A stretch of 64,000 nucleotides of DNA from positions 124,001 to 188,000 of the forward strand of contig NZ_FTNI01000016.1 in assembly GCF_900156315.1 (NCBI RefSeq). The letters run 5' to 3'. The stretch comes from Microbispora rosea. Lineage in GTDB: Bacteria; Actinomycetota; Actinomycetes; Streptosporangiales; Streptosporangiaceae. Numbering within the stretch: position 1 is the stretch's first letter; every line of letters begins with the position of its first letter. A program made the translations under genes and the position numbers. This document shows positions 35,138 to 44,891 of this stretch, one piece after another. Below the pieces are notes generated by a model, which saw nothing but the letters and a program-made list of their open reading frames with translations, did no database searches and was not told the DNA's origin.

Positions 35138-35902
35138 TCAGGCGCCCATCGCGTGCACGCCGCCGTCGACGTGGACGATCTCACCGGTGGTGGCGGGGAA
35201 CCAGTCGGACAGCAGCGCGACGCACGCCTTCGCGGCGGGGCCGGTGTCGGCCAGATCCCAGCCGAGCGGCGCGCGCTCCGGCCAGGAGTCCTCGAACTCC
35301 TTGAACCCGGGGATGCTCTTGGCCGCCATCGTGCGCAGCGGGCCGGCGGCGACGAGGTTGACCCGGATGCCGTGCGCGCCCAGGTCGCGGGCGAGGTAGC
35401 GCGAGCACGACTCCAGCCCGGCCTTGGCCACGCCCATCCAGTCGTAGACCGGCCACGCCTTGGTCGCGTCGAAGTCCAGGCCGACGATCGAGCCGCCTTC
35501 CTTCATCAGCGGCAGGCACGCGACGGCGAGCGACTTGAACGAGTACGTCGAGACGTGGACCGCCGTGGCGACGTCCTCCCAGGAGGTGTTGAGGAAGTTG
35601 CCGCCCAGGCAGGACTGCGGGGCGAACCCGATCGAGTGGACGATCCCGTCCAGCCCGTCGATGTGCGCGCCGACGCGGTCGGCGAGCGTGTCGAGGTGCT
35701 CGTTGTTCTGGACGTCCAGCTCGATCACCGGCGGCGGCTCGGGCAGCCGCTTGGCGATGCGCTCGACCAGGCTGAGGCGGCCGAAGCCGGTCAGCACGAC
35801 CTGGGCGCCCTCCTCCTGGGCCAGCTTCGCCACGTTGAAGGCGATCGACGCGTCGGTGAGGACGCCGGTGACCAGCAGTCGCTTCCCGTCCAGCAAACCC
35901 AT
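35138..35902 (-). CDS. fabI: Enoyl-[acyl-carrier-protein] reductase (NADH), FabI/InhA type
   Basis: 254 residues. MGLLDGKRLLVTGVLTDASIAFNVA is the FabI/InhA cofactor loop and YDWMGVAKAGLE gives the Y-x6-K catalytic pair. It performs the last reduction of each fatty-acid elongation cycle. Starts 29 nt after fabG, in the same order as mycobacterial fabG1-inhA. Terminator follows. Confidence 0.95.
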   Translation of the reverse strand: MGLLDGKRLLVTGVLTDASIAFNVAKLAQEEGAQVVLTGFGRLSLVERIAKRLPEPPPVIELDVQNNEHLDTLADRVGAHIDGLDGIVHSIGFAPQSCLGGNFLNTSWEDVATAVHVSTYSFKSLAVACLPLMKEGGSIVGLDFDATKAWPVYDWMGVAKAGLESCSRYLARDLGAHGIRVNLVAAGPLRTMAAKSIPGFKEFEDSWPERAPLGWDLADTGPAAKACVALLSDWFPATTGEIVHVDGGVHAMGA

Positions 35903-35931
35903 GTCCAGCTCCAGTCAGTCGGGTGTCCGGC

Positions 35932-36699
<768 letters not shown>

Positions 36700-36700
36700 T

Positions 36701-36706
36701 TAGGAT
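36701..36706 (+). promoter_or_regulatory. -10 box TAGGAT for leaderless tldD
   Basis: TAGGAT followed by 7 nt then the ATG at 36714 (a GTG lies two codons earlier). Divergent from the fabG box 52 bp away. Confidence 0.6.
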
Positions 36707-36713
36707 CGTGGAC

Positions 36714-38210
36714 ATGCGCCAGATCGACCCCGACTTCCTCGCCCTGCCGCTGCGGCGGCTGGCGGACGCGGCCCTGCAGCGCGCCCGTGACCTGGGAGCC
36801 GAGCACGCCTCGTTCCGGCTCGAACGTGTGCGCGCCGAGACGCTGCGCCTGTTCGACGCCCGGCTCGAGGGGTCCTCGGACGCCGACGACCTCGGCTTCG
36901 CCGTACGGGTGATCAAGGACGGCACCTGGGGCTTCGCGTCCGGGATCGAGCTGACCCCGGAGGCGGCGGTCCTGGCGGCCGAGGAGGCCGTGCGGGTGGC
37001 GGCGGTCAGCGCGCCCATCAACCGCGAGCCGGTGGAGCTCGCCCCCGAGCCGGTGTACGACGACGTGACCTGGGTGTCGGCCTACGAGGTCGACCCGTTC
37101 GACGTGCCGCTGCCGGACAAGGCGGCGCTGCTCGCGGAGTGGTCGTCCGGCCTGCTCGGCAGGGTCGACCACGTCTCTGCCTCGCTCATGCAGGTCAAGG
37201 AGCAGAAGTTCTACGCCGACACGGCGGGCACGGTCACCACGCAGCAGCGTGTGCGGCTGCACCCCGTTCTGACCGCGATGCGGGCCGACGGCGACCGGTT
37301 CGACGACATGCGCACGCTGGCCCCGCCGGTCGGCCGGGGGTACGAGTACCTGACGGGCACCGGCTGGGACTTCCCCGCCGAGCTGGCCGAGATCCCCGAC
37401 CTGCTCGACGAGAAGCTCAAGGCGCCCTCGGTCGAGGCCGGGCCGTACGACCTGGTGGTCGACCCGTCGAACCTGTGGCTGACGATCCACGAGTCGATCG
37501 GCCACGCGACCGAGCTGGACCGGGCGCTCGGCTACGAGGCGGCCTACGCCGGCACCTCCTTCGCCACCTTCGACCAGCTCGGCAGCCTGCACTACGGCTC
37601 GCCCGTGATGAACGTGACCGGCGACCGCACGGTCGAGCACGGCCTGGCCACCGTCGGCTGGGACGACGAGGGCGTGGCCGGCCAGTCGTTCGACATCGTC
37701 CGCGAGGGCACGCTGGCCGGCTACCAGCTCGACCGGCGGATGGCGCTGCTGAAGGGCCTCGGGCGGTCGAACGGCTGCGCGTTCGCCGACTCCCCCGGCC
37801 ACGTGCCGATCCAGCGGATGGCCAACGTGTCGCTCCAGCCCGCCGCCGGCGGCCCCTCCACCGACGAGCTGATCTCCCGGGTCGGGCGCGGGATCTACGT
37901 CGTCGGCGACAAGAGCTGGTCGATCGACATGCAGCGATACAACTTCCAGTTCACGGCGCAGAGGTTTTACAAGATCGAGAACGGCCGCCTGGCCGGGCAG
38001 CTGCGCGACGTGGCCTACCAGGCGACCACGACGGACTTCTGGCGCTCCATGGAGGCCGTCGGCGGCCCGGAGACCTACGTGCTCGGCGGCGCCTTCAACT
38101 GCGGCAAGGGCCAGCCGGGCCAGGTCGCGCCGGTCAGTCACGGCGCTCCGGCGGCCCTGTTCCGCGGCGTACGGATCCTCAACACCGTCCAGGAGGGTGG
38201 CAGCAAGTGA
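36714..38210 (+). CDS. tldD: Metalloprotease TldD
   Basis: About 498 residues. The zinc motif HESIGHATELDR (HExxxH) is intact, with the downstream GGxFNCGKGQPGQVAPVSHG C-terminal region typical of TldD. With TldE it forms a heterodimeric protease that trims unfolded peptides, known to process microcin B17 and to act on gyrase-modulator pathways. GTG 36708 is an alternative start; ATG 36714 fits the -10 box. Overlaps tldE by 4 nt. Confidence 0.92.
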   Translation: MRQIDPDFLALPLRRLADAALQRARDLGAEHASFRLERVRAETLRLFDARLEGSSDADDLGFAVRVIKDGTWGFASGIELTPEAAVLAAEEAVRVAAVSAPINREPVELAPEPVYDDVTWVSAYEVDPFDVPLPDKAALLAEWSSGLLGRVDHVSASLMQVKEQKFYADTAGTVTTQQRVRLHPVLTAMRADGDRFDDMRTLAPPVGRGYEYLTGTGWDFPAELAEIPDLLDEKLKAPSVEAGPYDLVVDPSNLWLTIHESIGHATELDRALGYEAAYAGTSFATFDQLGSLHYGSPVMNVTGDRTVEHGLATVGWDDEGVAGQSFDIVREGTLAGYQLDRRMALLKGLGRSNGCAFADSPGHVPIQRMANVSLQPAAGGPSTDELISRVGRGIYVVGDKSWSIDMQRYNFQFTAQRFYKIENGRLAGQLRDVAYQATTTDFWRSMEAVGGPETYVLGGAFNCGKGQPGQVAPVSHGAPAALFRGVRILNTVQEGGSK

Positions 38211-39589
38211 GCGACCGGGTGACCACACCGCAGGAGACGGTGGAGCGGGCGCTCGCGCTGAGCGAGGCCGACGGCTGCGTCGTCATCGTGGACGAGGGCT
38301 CGACCGCCAATCTGCGCTTCGCCGGCAACACGCTGACGACCAACGGGGTCGCGCGCTCCTCCCGGCTCACGGTGATCTCCGTCGTGGGCGCCGGGGTGGG
38401 GGTCGTCTCGCGCTCCGCCGTACGGGCCGGCCAGCTGGCCGACGTGGTGGCCGCGGCGGACCGCGCCGCGCGGGAGGCCCGGCCGTCGGAGGACGCCCGG
38501 CCCCTGGTGGAGGGCGCCGCCGGGGAGGGCTGGGAACGCCCGGTGGAGCCGACCTCCATCGACGTGTTCGGGGGGTTCGCGCCCGCGCTCGGCGAGGCGT
38601 TCGCCGCCGCCGACGCCTCGGGACGCAGGCTGTACGGCTTCGCCGAGCACAGCATGACCTCGACGTTCGTCGGCTCGTCCACCGGCCTGCGGCTGCGTCA
38701 CGACCAGCCGACCGGTCGGCTCGAACTCAACGCCAAGTCCACGGACATGACGCGCTCGGCGTGGACGGGCGTGGCCACCCGTGACTTCACCGACGTGGAC
38801 GTGGCCGCCCTGGACGATACGCTCACCCGGCGGCTCGACTGGGCCAAGCGGCGGATCAGCCTGGAGCCGGGCCGCTACGAGACGCTCCTGCCGCCGACGG
38901 CGGTCTCCGACCTGATGATCTACCTGTACTGGTCGGCCGGCGCGCGGGACGCCGCCGACGGCCGCACGGTGTTCTCCCGGCCCGGCGGCGGCACCCGTGT
39001 GGGCGAGCGGCTCTCGACGCTGCCGATCTCCCTCCGCAGCGAACCGGCGCGGGCCGGCGTCGAGTGCACGCCGTTCGTCGTCGCGCACGCCTCCAGCCGG
39101 GAGCAGTCGGTCTTCGACAACGGCCTGCCGCTGGACCACACCGAGTGGATCAGCGACGGCACGCTGGCCAACCTCGTGCAGACCAGGCACTCCGCCGAGC
39201 TGACCGGGCTCGCCACCACCCCGCAGATCGACAACCTGATCATGACAGGACCGGAGGGCGGCCGCTCGCTGGAGGAGATGATCGCCTCGACCGAGCGTGG
39301 TCTGCTGCTGACCTGCCTGTGGTACATCCGCGAGGTCGACCCGCAGTCGCTGCTCCTGACCGGCCTGACCAGGGACGGCGTCTACCTGGTCGAGAACGGC
39401 GAGGTCGTGGGCGAGGTCAACAACTTCCGGTTCAACGAGTCGCCGGTCGACCTGCTCGGCCGCCTCAGCGAGGTGGGCCCGAGCGAGCAGACGCTCCCGC
39501 GCGAGTGGAACGACTGGTTCACCCGCGCCGTCATGCCGCCGGTCCGGGTGCCCGACTTCAACATGTCGACGGTCAGCCAGGCCAGCTAG
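38207..39589 (+). CDS. tldE: TldE (PmbA) protease partner
   Basis: 460 residues from the GTG at 38207, which overlaps the tldD stop (GTGA) and has GGAGGG 10 nt upstream. Same fold as TldD but without HExxxH. Family pieces: LRFAGNTLTTNGVARSS, GLRLRHDQPTGRLE, RLDWAKRRISLEPGRYE and VGEVNNFRFNESPVDLL. It completes the TldD/E complex. Confidence 0.92.
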   Translation: MSDRVTTPQETVERALALSEADGCVVIVDEGSTANLRFAGNTLTTNGVARSSRLTVISVVGAGVGVVSRSAVRAGQLADVVAAADRAAREARPSEDARPLVEGAAGEGWERPVEPTSIDVFGGFAPALGEAFAAADASGRRLYGFAEHSMTSTFVGSSTGLRLRHDQPTGRLELNAKSTDMTRSAWTGVATRDFTDVDVAALDDTLTRRLDWAKRRISLEPGRYETLLPPTAVSDLMIYLYWSAGARDAADGRTVFSRPGGGTRVGERLSTLPISLRSEPARAGVECTPFVVAHASSREQSVFDNGLPLDHTEWISDGTLANLVQTRHSAELTGLATTPQIDNLIMTGPEGGRSLEEMIASTERGLLLTCLWYIREVDPQSLLLTGLTRDGVYLVENGEVVGEVNNFRFNESPVDLLGRLSEVGPSEQTLPREWNDWFTRAVMPPVRVPDFNMSTVSQAS

Positions 39590-39668
39590 GAAACGGTCAC
39601 CACGCGCGGGTTCCAGCCGCGGTCCGGCACCGGCCGTCGCGGGCGCCGAGCACTCGCGAACACCGGTC

Positions 39669-39884
39669 CTATTCGGCGTCCTCGAGGCGGAAGCCGACTT
39701 TCATGCCGACCTGGAAGTGGGCCACCTCGCCGTCCTCGATGTGCCCGCGCACCTCGGTCACCTCGAACCAGTCGAGATGCCGCAGCGTCTGGGCGGCCCG
39801 CCTGACGCCGTTGCGGATCGCCTGGTCGACGCTCTCCGCCGAGGTGCCCACTATCTCGGTCACCCGATAGGTCCGGTCCGACAT
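39669..39884 (-). CDS. Dodecin (small flavin-binding protein)
   Basis: 71 residues. YRVTEIVGTSAESVDQAIRN and LRHLDWFEVTEVRGHIE with the flavin-stacking Trp are typical dodecin. Dodecins form hollow dodecamers storing riboflavin, FMN or CoA. ATG 39884 has GGAGG 5 nt upstream; the GTG one codon earlier is too close to it. Confidence 0.92.
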   Translation of the reverse strand: MSDRTYRVTEIVGTSAESVDQAIRNGVRRAAQTLRHLDWFEVTEVRGHIEDGEVAHFQVGMKVGFRLEDAE

Positions 39885-39958
39885 CACGTCCTCCTGCCTG
39901 CGCGTCTCTCGCGTGATCGTATCGCCGTGCGGGCGTCACCCCCGCCTCCCTCGGGGTC

Positions 39959-39964
39959 TACCGT
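39959..39964 (+). promoter_or_regulatory. -10 box TACCGT for leaderless DUF3099 gene
   Basis: TACCGT followed by 7 nt then the GTG at 39972, which sets the start of that gene. Confidence 0.6.
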
Positions 39965-39971
39965 GGAAATC

Positions 39972-40295
39972 GTGAATCCATGGCGCAGGTTGCGAAAAGA
40001 CCGCCCGGTCGTTCACCAGGTGACGGACGCTCAGCCGTCGCTGACCGACGACGTGCGCAAGCGGGAGATCAGCTACCTCATCAAGATGGGCATCCGGCTC
40101 GTGTGCCTCATTCTGGCGGTGGCGGTGCCGGCCCCGTGGCCCGTCAAGGCCCTGTTCGTCGGTGGGGCCGTTCTTTTGCCATACCTTGCCGTTATCGGGG
40201 CCAATCAGAGAGGTCACGAGCCTCCTCCGCCCCCTGACTTGACCTCGTCTAACCAAAACGAGATACCACGCCATCGACGCGAGATCGGGTCGTGA
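39972..40295 (+). CDS. DUF3099 membrane protein
   Basis: 107 residues. An N-terminal cytoplasmic part (VHQVTDAQPSLTDDVRKREISY is the family signature) is followed by two membrane helices (IRLVCLILAVAVPAPW and ALFVGGAVLLPYLAVIGA) and a Pro-rich tail. Start GTG 39972 chosen from the -10 box; GTG 39963 would lie within that box. The function of DUF3099 is unknown. The 6C-like RNA lies directly downstream. Confidence 0.85.
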   Translation: MNPWRRLRKDRPVVHQVTDAQPSLTDDVRKREISYLIKMGIRLVCLILAVAVPAPWPVKALFVGGAVLLPYLAVIGANQRGHEPPPPPDLTSSNQNEIPRHRREIGS

Positions 40296-40302
40296 CAAAG
40301 TC

Positions 40303-40334
40303 TTGACGCAACCCATGGGTTGGAGGTGTACAGT
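40303..40334 (+). promoter_or_regulatory. Candidate promoter of the 6C-like RNA
   Basis: TTGACG at 40303-40308 and TACAGT at 40329-40334. The 20-nt spacer is longer than ideal for the primary sigma factor, so the -35 may not be used. Predicted start near 40341. Confidence 0.5.
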
Positions 40335-40340
40335 TTAGCC

Positions 40341-40455
40341 AAGCGCTCTGGTCCCCCGTCGGAGCGCTGGTGCCGGCGTTCCGGGCCCCCGTCGGAACGC
40401 CGATGAAGCGGCGCCGGGTGGTTTGCCCCCGTAACCACCCGGCGTCGCCCTTTTT
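40341..40455 (+). ncRNA. 6C-like small RNA with three C-loop hairpins
   Basis: Three consecutive stem-loops each expose CCCCCGT: hairpin 1, 40342-40348 with 40362-40368 (7 bp); hairpin 2, 40374-40382 with 40394-40402 (9 bp); hairpin 3, 40412-40423 with 40433-40444 (12 bp), followed by TTTTT at 40451-40455, a rho-independent end. This fits the actinobacterial 6C RNA (B11 in Mycobacterium), a small regulatory RNA whose C-rich loops pair with G-rich ribosome sites. Here each loop has five C, and hairpins 1 and 2 share the loop sequence CCCCCGTCGG. Confidence 0.8.
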
Positions 40456-40586
40456 CCACAGAGTTCACACGGGCCTCACGGACCGGCCGTCGAGGTCGTC
40501 CCCGGTGGGGACGGCCCTTCCGCCGAACGGCCCCCGGCGCCCGCCCTTCCCCTCCATGCGGCGCGCCGGGGCCGTGGAAGCCGGTG

Positions 40587-40907
40587 TCAGGACTCGGACG
40601 TGTCAGCAGCCGCCCGCGTCTCCGCGTTCGCCCCCGCGTTCGCCCCCGCGTTCGCCCCCGTGTCCGCCTCCGTGTCCGCCCCCGCCCAGTCCTTCGCCAT
40701 CCGGGACAGCCGCTCCACCACATCCGGCGGCGCGGTGCCGGCCCCCTGCGCCAGCCCCATCAGGTAGGCGGTCAGCGGGGCGGCGGGCCGCGCCACTCCG
40801 TGCGCCACATCCCTGGTCAGGTCGAGCACCGCGGTCCTGTCCACCCGGGCGGGATCGATGCCCAGCTCGCGGCAGACCAGGGCCGTCCATTCCTCCAGCA
40901 CGTTCAC
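40587..40907 (-). CDS. DUF6457 family protein
   Basis: 106 residues from the GTG at 40907, with GGGAG about 6 nt upstream; a GTG at 40922 overlapping the mobA stop is an alternative. NVLEEWTALVCRELGIDPARVD and DLTRDVAHGVARPAAPLTAYLMGLA are typical of a small family encoded next to mobA in actinomycetes, probably a partner in molybdopterin guanylylation. The C-terminal tail is a low-complexity GANA repeat from 12-bp DNA units. Confidence 0.8.
   Translation of the reverse strand: MNVLEEWTALVCRELGIDPARVDRTAVLDLTRDVAHGVARPAAPLTAYLMGLAQGAGTAPPDVVERLSRMAKDWAGADTEADTGANAGANAGANAETRAAADTSES
40622..40660. repeat. 12-bp tandem repeat in the DUF6457 tail
   Basis: About three copies of a unit reading CGCGTTCGCCCC on the plus strand, giving Gly-Ala-Asn-Ala repeats on the minus strand; degenerate copies continue to about 40680. 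Confidence 0.8.
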
Positions 40908-40918
40908 GCGCTCTCCCT

Positions 40919-41539
40919 TCACCCGCGCCCTCCGGCCCGCTCGCGGGCCGCGCGGAGATCGTCGACGGTGTCGCAATCGAACCACGGTGGGGTCTCCCCG
41001 GGCGCCACCGGCGGGCGTACGGGCACCGGCCCCAGCGGGCCGAGCAGCCCGCGCAGCGACCGCCCCTCGTACGCGCCGAGCGCGTCCTTCAGAGCGGCCG
41101 TACGCCACGCACCGGTGAGCCACTGCTCACGGCCCTCGTCGTCCACGAGCACCGCCCCCGCGCCGTCCTCGGGCACGGCCGCCAGGAGCGCCCTGACGTG
41201 ACCGGCGACGACGAACGGCAGGTCGGCCGCGAGCAGGACGACCAGCGGGGACGTCACCTCGGCGAGCCCGGCGCGCAGCGCCGGCACCGGCCCGCCGCCC
41301 GGCGGGTCCTCACGGGTGAACAGCACGCCCGGCATGTCCCTGGGCGGGCCCACCACGACCACCGCGCGGGCGTCGCCGACCGCCGCCGCCACCCGCTCGA
41401 CGAGGGGCAGCCCGCCGACGAGCGCACCCGGCTTGTCCGCCCCGCCGAGCCGCTCGGCCCGGCCGCCCGCCAGGATCACGGCGTCGTACGGCGGCGGGCA
41501 GGCCGCCTCACCGGCGCCGGCTTCGGAACGGGGACGCAC
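40919..41539 (-). CDS. mobA: Molybdenum cofactor guanylyltransferase
   Basis: 206 residues. The nucleotide-binding loop LAGGRAERLGGADKPG and the metal site LAADLPFV are intact, as is WFDCDTVDDL near the C-terminus. It adds GMP to molybdopterin. GTG 41539 has GGGAG 6 nt upstream. Forms an operon with moaA (64 bp upstream) and the DUF6457 gene (overlap or 11-nt gap). Confidence 0.9.
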   Translation of the reverse strand: MRPRSEAGAGEAACPPPYDAVILAGGRAERLGGADKPGALVGGLPLVERVAAAVGDARAVVVVGPPRDMPGVLFTREDPPGGGPVPALRAGLAEVTSPLVVLLAADLPFVVAGHVRALLAAVPEDGAGAVLVDDEGREQWLTGAWRTAALKDALGAYEGRSLRGLLGPLGPVPVRPPVAPGETPPWFDCDTVDDLRAARERAGGRG

Positions 41540-41602
41540 GGGTGCTCCCTGGACTCCCTCTCGCGGCTCTCTCGGACTCTCTCGGGCTCTCCGGTGGCTC
41601 CG

Positions 41603-42592
41603 TCAGCCGCCGATGGCCGACATCGGGCGGGCCGGCTGGAGGAATGCGGGGTCGTCGATGCCGTGCCCGGCCTTCTTCCCCCGCACCGCCGCGAGCCATC
41701 GCGCCGCCAGCTCCTCGTCCGTGGCGCCCGAGCGCAGCGCCGTACGCAGGTCGGACTCCTCTGTGGCGAACAGGCAGTTGCGGACCTGGCCGTCGGCGGT
41801 GATCCGGACGCGGTCGCAGGCGCCGCAGAACGGCCGGGTGACCGAGCCGATCACGCCCACCCGGTGCGGGCCGCCGTCCACCAGGAAGAGCTCGGCGGGT
41901 GCGCTGCCCCGCTCGCGCGGGTCGTCCTCGGTCAGGTCGAAGGAGTCCTTCAGCAGGCCGAGGATCTCGTCGGCCGTGATCATGTCGTCGCGGCGCCAGC
42001 CGTGCTGGGCGTCGAGCGGCATCTGCTCGATGAAGCGCAGCTCGTATCCCTGGTCGAGGCAGTAACGCAGCAGCGGCGCGGCCTCGTGCTCGTTGACGCC
42101 GCGCATCAGCACCGCGTTGACCTTGACCGGCGTGAGGCCCGCCGCGCTGGCCGCGGCGAGCCCGTCCAGCACGTCGCGGAGCCGGTCGCGGTGCGCCAGC
42201 CGGACGAACACGTCGCGGTCCAGCGTGTCCAGCGAGACGTTGACCCGGTCGAGACCGGCCCGCGCGAGCGGCTCCGCGAGGCGGGTCAGGCCGATGCCGT
42301 TGGTCGTCAGCGACACCTGGGGACGCGGGCGCAGCGCGGCGGTCGCGGCCACGATCTCGGGGAGCTCCCGCCGCAGCAGCGGCTCGCCACCGGTGAAGCG
42401 GACCTCCCTGATGCCGAGCCGCTCCACGCCGATCGTCACCAGGCGGACGATCTCCTCGCCGGTGAGCAGCTCGGGCTTGGGCAGCCAGTCGAGGCCCTCG
42501 GGCGGCATGCAGTACGCGCACCGCAGGTTGCACCGGTCGGTCAGCGACACCCTCAAATCGGTCGCGACCCGGCCGAACGAGTCAACCAGCAC
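41603..42592 (-). CDS. moaA: GTP 3',8-cyclase MoaA
   Basis: 329 residues. Radical-SAM cluster CNLRCAYC near the N-terminus and the second [4Fe-4S] site CGACDR ... RNC near the C-terminus; it ends in GG, needed for activity of MoaA. It makes the first molybdopterin intermediate from GTP. The GTG at 42592 has GGAGG 7 nt upstream, so the in-frame ATG at 42622 is rejected. Confidence 0.95.
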   Translation of the reverse strand: MLVDSFGRVATDLRVSLTDRCNLRCAYCMPPEGLDWLPKPELLTGEEIVRLVTIGVERLGIREVRFTGGEPLLRRELPEIVAATAALRPRPQVSLTTNGIGLTRLAEPLARAGLDRVNVSLDTLDRDVFVRLAHRDRLRDVLDGLAAASAAGLTPVKVNAVLMRGVNEHEAAPLLRYCLDQGYELRFIEQMPLDAQHGWRRDDMITADEILGLLKDSFDLTEDDPRERGSAPAELFLVDGGPHRVGVIGSVTRPFCGACDRVRITADGQVRNCLFATEESDLRTALRSGATDEELAARWLAAVRGKKAGHGIDDPAFLQPARPMSAIGG

Positions 42593-42761
42593 GAGAGGAC
42601 CTCCAACCCCAGAGAGCCTCAAGCCTAAGCCCTGCCGTCACGATGACCACAACCTCGGTCGTCCCTGCGTGATTCCCCCACTCCGGACGGAACGCATCCG
42701 TCTCCGGCGCGGCCATCGCCCTTCCCGGACGACGGGCGCGGCGCGGGGCAGACTGATGGGC

Positions 42762-43094
42762 ATGGAGCCGATCTCTCTCGACACGCGTGCCAGGGAACTA
42801 CTCGAACGCGCCGCCACCGCCTCCAGCGGGCGCGCGGCCGACACCGTGCACGGCGGCCACGCGCAGGCGCTGCGCCAGACGCTGCTCGCCCTCATGGCCG
42901 GGACCGACCTCGCCGAGCACGAGAGCCCGGGTGAGGCGACCCTTCTGGTGCTGCACGGTCATGTACGGCTGAGCAGCGGCGACGCCTCCTGGGAAGGGCG
43001 CTCCGGCGACCTGCTGACCATCCCGGACGAACGGCACGCGCTCGACGCCGTGGAGGACAGCGCGGTCCTGCTCACCGTCGTCAAACGCCCCTGA
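42762..43094 (+). CDS. Small cupin-domain protein
   Basis: 110 residues. After a helical N-terminus (TRARELLERAATASSG), a single cupin barrel: HAQALRQTLLALMAGTDLAEH and ESPGEATLLVLHGHVRLSSGD ... GDLLTIPDERHALDAVED. His residues near both motifs could bind a metal. ATG 42756, two codons earlier, is possible. Divergent from moaA (169 bp gap). Role unknown; such cupins often buffer redox or sugar responses. Confidence 0.8.
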   Translation: MEPISLDTRARELLERAATASSGRAADTVHGGHAQALRQTLLALMAGTDLAEHESPGEATLLVLHGHVRLSSGDASWEGRSGDLLTIPDERHALDAVEDSAVLLTVVKRP

Positions 43095-43126
43095 GCGCGG
43101 GCCGCGGCCGCGGGCGGAAGAAGCCG

Positions 43127-43561
43127 CTAAGCGGCCTGGAGGACGCAGCCCAGGGCGAGCAGCGACAGGACCTTCACGATCTCCAGCGCGACGTAGTAGA
43201 GGTGCGCCCTCGACCTGTGCCGTGCCGGGTCCTCACCGGACAGGACGCGGTCCGACCTGCGGTTGAGCGGCGGGCGTACGACCGCGATCTGGATCACCAG
43301 GACGACCGCGGCGACCGCCGTGAGCGCGACCGCGGCGGTGCCGGGCGATCCGGTGGCGACCACCACGATCACGACGACCGCCAGCACGGCCTCGACGGCG
43401 TTGAGCGCCCGGAAGACGAGCCGGCCGATGCCGAGCCCGATTGGAATCGTCACCCCCGGTGCACGGAACTTCAGCGGCGCCTCAAGGAAGGAGATCGCCA
43501 GCACCATCCCGAGCCAGACGAAGGTGGCCGCACCGCCCACAGCGGCCGAGGCGGAGTTCAT
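43127..43561 (-). CDS. Four-helix integral membrane protein
   Basis: 144 residues from the ATG at 43561 with AGGAG 7-8 nt upstream. Four hydrophobic segments, with conserved-looking LEAPLKFRAPGVTIPIGLGIGRLVFRALN after the first, HLYYVALEIVKVLSLLALG at the end. No enzyme motif. I do not recognise a characterised family. Confidence 0.72.
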   Translation of the reverse strand: MNSASAAVGGAATFVWLGMVLAISFLEAPLKFRAPGVTIPIGLGIGRLVFRALNAVEAVLAVVVIVVVATGSPGTAAVALTAVAAVVLVIQIAVVRPPLNRRSDRVLSGEDPARHRSRAHLYYVALEIVKVLSLLALGCVLQAA

Positions 43562-43732
43562 TCCCGCTCTCCTCTCGCACGCGCGAAACCGGCGGAGCGG
43601 GGGCCGGGCTCCGGTGAGCCGCCTCACTTGTCATGACTTCCGCCGCCCTCGCCCAGGGTTCCACGCGTGCTCGCCGGTTCCCCATCCAGGGTCACGTGCC
43701 GGCGAGGTCCGCTCACGGCACGGCCGCGGGGG

Positions 43733-44773
43733 TCATCTCCAGCCGGTCCGTCGCCGCAGCCAGGCCAGCGCCGCCCGGCCCTGCGCGAGCTGGAACGCGC
43801 GGAGCGTGGGCAGGCCCGGCGGCGCGGGAAGGCTTCCCCGCTGCAGGAAGAAGCCGGTCACCGCGGCCAGGACCGCGGTGACCGCATCGGGGTCCGCCTT
43901 CGCCGCGACGGGATGGCGGTCGAAGACCTCGGCGGGCCGCGGCCCGCCCTGCATGACCACGCTCGGGAGCATCCCGAGCAGGTCGAACCACGGAGCCGCC
44001 AGGCACGCCCAGGGCCAGTCCACCACGTAGACGCGACCGTCCGCGGTGAGCAGCAGGTTGTCGGCCCGGAGGTCGGCGTGGGCCAGCGTGTCGCCCTCCA
44101 CCGCCCGGTCCCAGGCCGCCTCCAGCTCCGCCAGCCGGTCCAGGTGCCGCCGTGCCCACGCGGCATCGGGCCCGTCCCCGCCGAGGCCGCCCAAGCCGAG
44201 GCCGTCCGGGCCGGCGGCCAGGCGCCGCCATCCCTGGAATTCCTCCGCGAACCGCTCACCGGCCGGCGGCACCGCCACGGGAGCGGGGGTGAGCGACTCG
44301 GCCAGCTCGGTCATCGCGCCGAGCACGAGGTCGAGTTCCGCCGCCGTCCAGGGCTGGGCCGGCGTGCGGCCCTCGACGTCCTCGAACAGCAGGACCACCC
44401 AGCCGTCCTCGTCGAAGGACGCGAGCAGCCGGGGCGCGGGCGCCGTGGCCGGCAGCGCGGCGGCCACCTGGGCCTCCGCCCGGTGGATGCCGGGGCTGAT
44501 CGGGTTCGGCTCGGGCCCGACCGCCTTGACGAAGGCCCTGCCCCCGCCCGCGAGCCGCAGGCGGGCCGCCACGCCCGGGGAGAATCCGCCGGGCTGGGTG
44601 ACGGCCTCGGTCACGCGGTCCCCGAGGTGCCGTTCGACGGCCAGCCGCAGGTGCGCGGGCACCGCGGTCCACGGCAGTCGTACGCCGCCGGCGGGCGGGG
44701 GCGGGCCGTCGTCACCGAGGCGACGACGCTCCCCCTCGTCCGGACCACCGAGGTCCTGGGATTCGTCGCTCAT
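43733..44773 (-). CDS. Aminoglycoside phosphotransferase-family kinase
   Basis: 346 residues from ATG 44773. APH fold: lysine in GGRAFVKAVG, hinge VVLLFEDVEG, catalytic loop LAHADLRADNLLLT and metal-binding YVVDWPWACLAAPW. It probably phosphorylates a small molecule; resistance is not implied by the family alone. Start is tentative because the ribosome site is weak. Divergent from rtcB. Confidence 0.85.
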   Translation of the reverse strand: MSDESQDLGGPDEGERRRLGDDGPPPPAGGVRLPWTAVPAHLRLAVERHLGDRVTEAVTQPGGFSPGVAARLRLAGGGRAFVKAVGPEPNPISPGIHRAEAQVAAALPATAPAPRLLASFDEDGWVVLLFEDVEGRTPAQPWTAAELDLVLGAMTELAESLTPAPVAVPPAGERFAEEFQGWRRLAAGPDGLGLGGLGGDGPDAAWARRHLDRLAELEAAWDRAVEGDTLAHADLRADNLLLTADGRVYVVDWPWACLAAPWFDLLGMLPSVVMQGGPRPAEVFDRHPVAAKADPDAVTAVLAAVTGFFLQRGSLPAPPGLPTLRAFQLAQGRAALAWLRRRTGWR

Positions 44774-44891
44774 CCCGGCATGATGGGCGACGGGCGGGTA
44801 GGGCGGCAAACGACTTTCCGCCGCGATATTCGGTTGGGATTCCAGCCTGGCGCCCGGCACAGTGGATCTCGACGAAGGAGGAGTTTCCACC

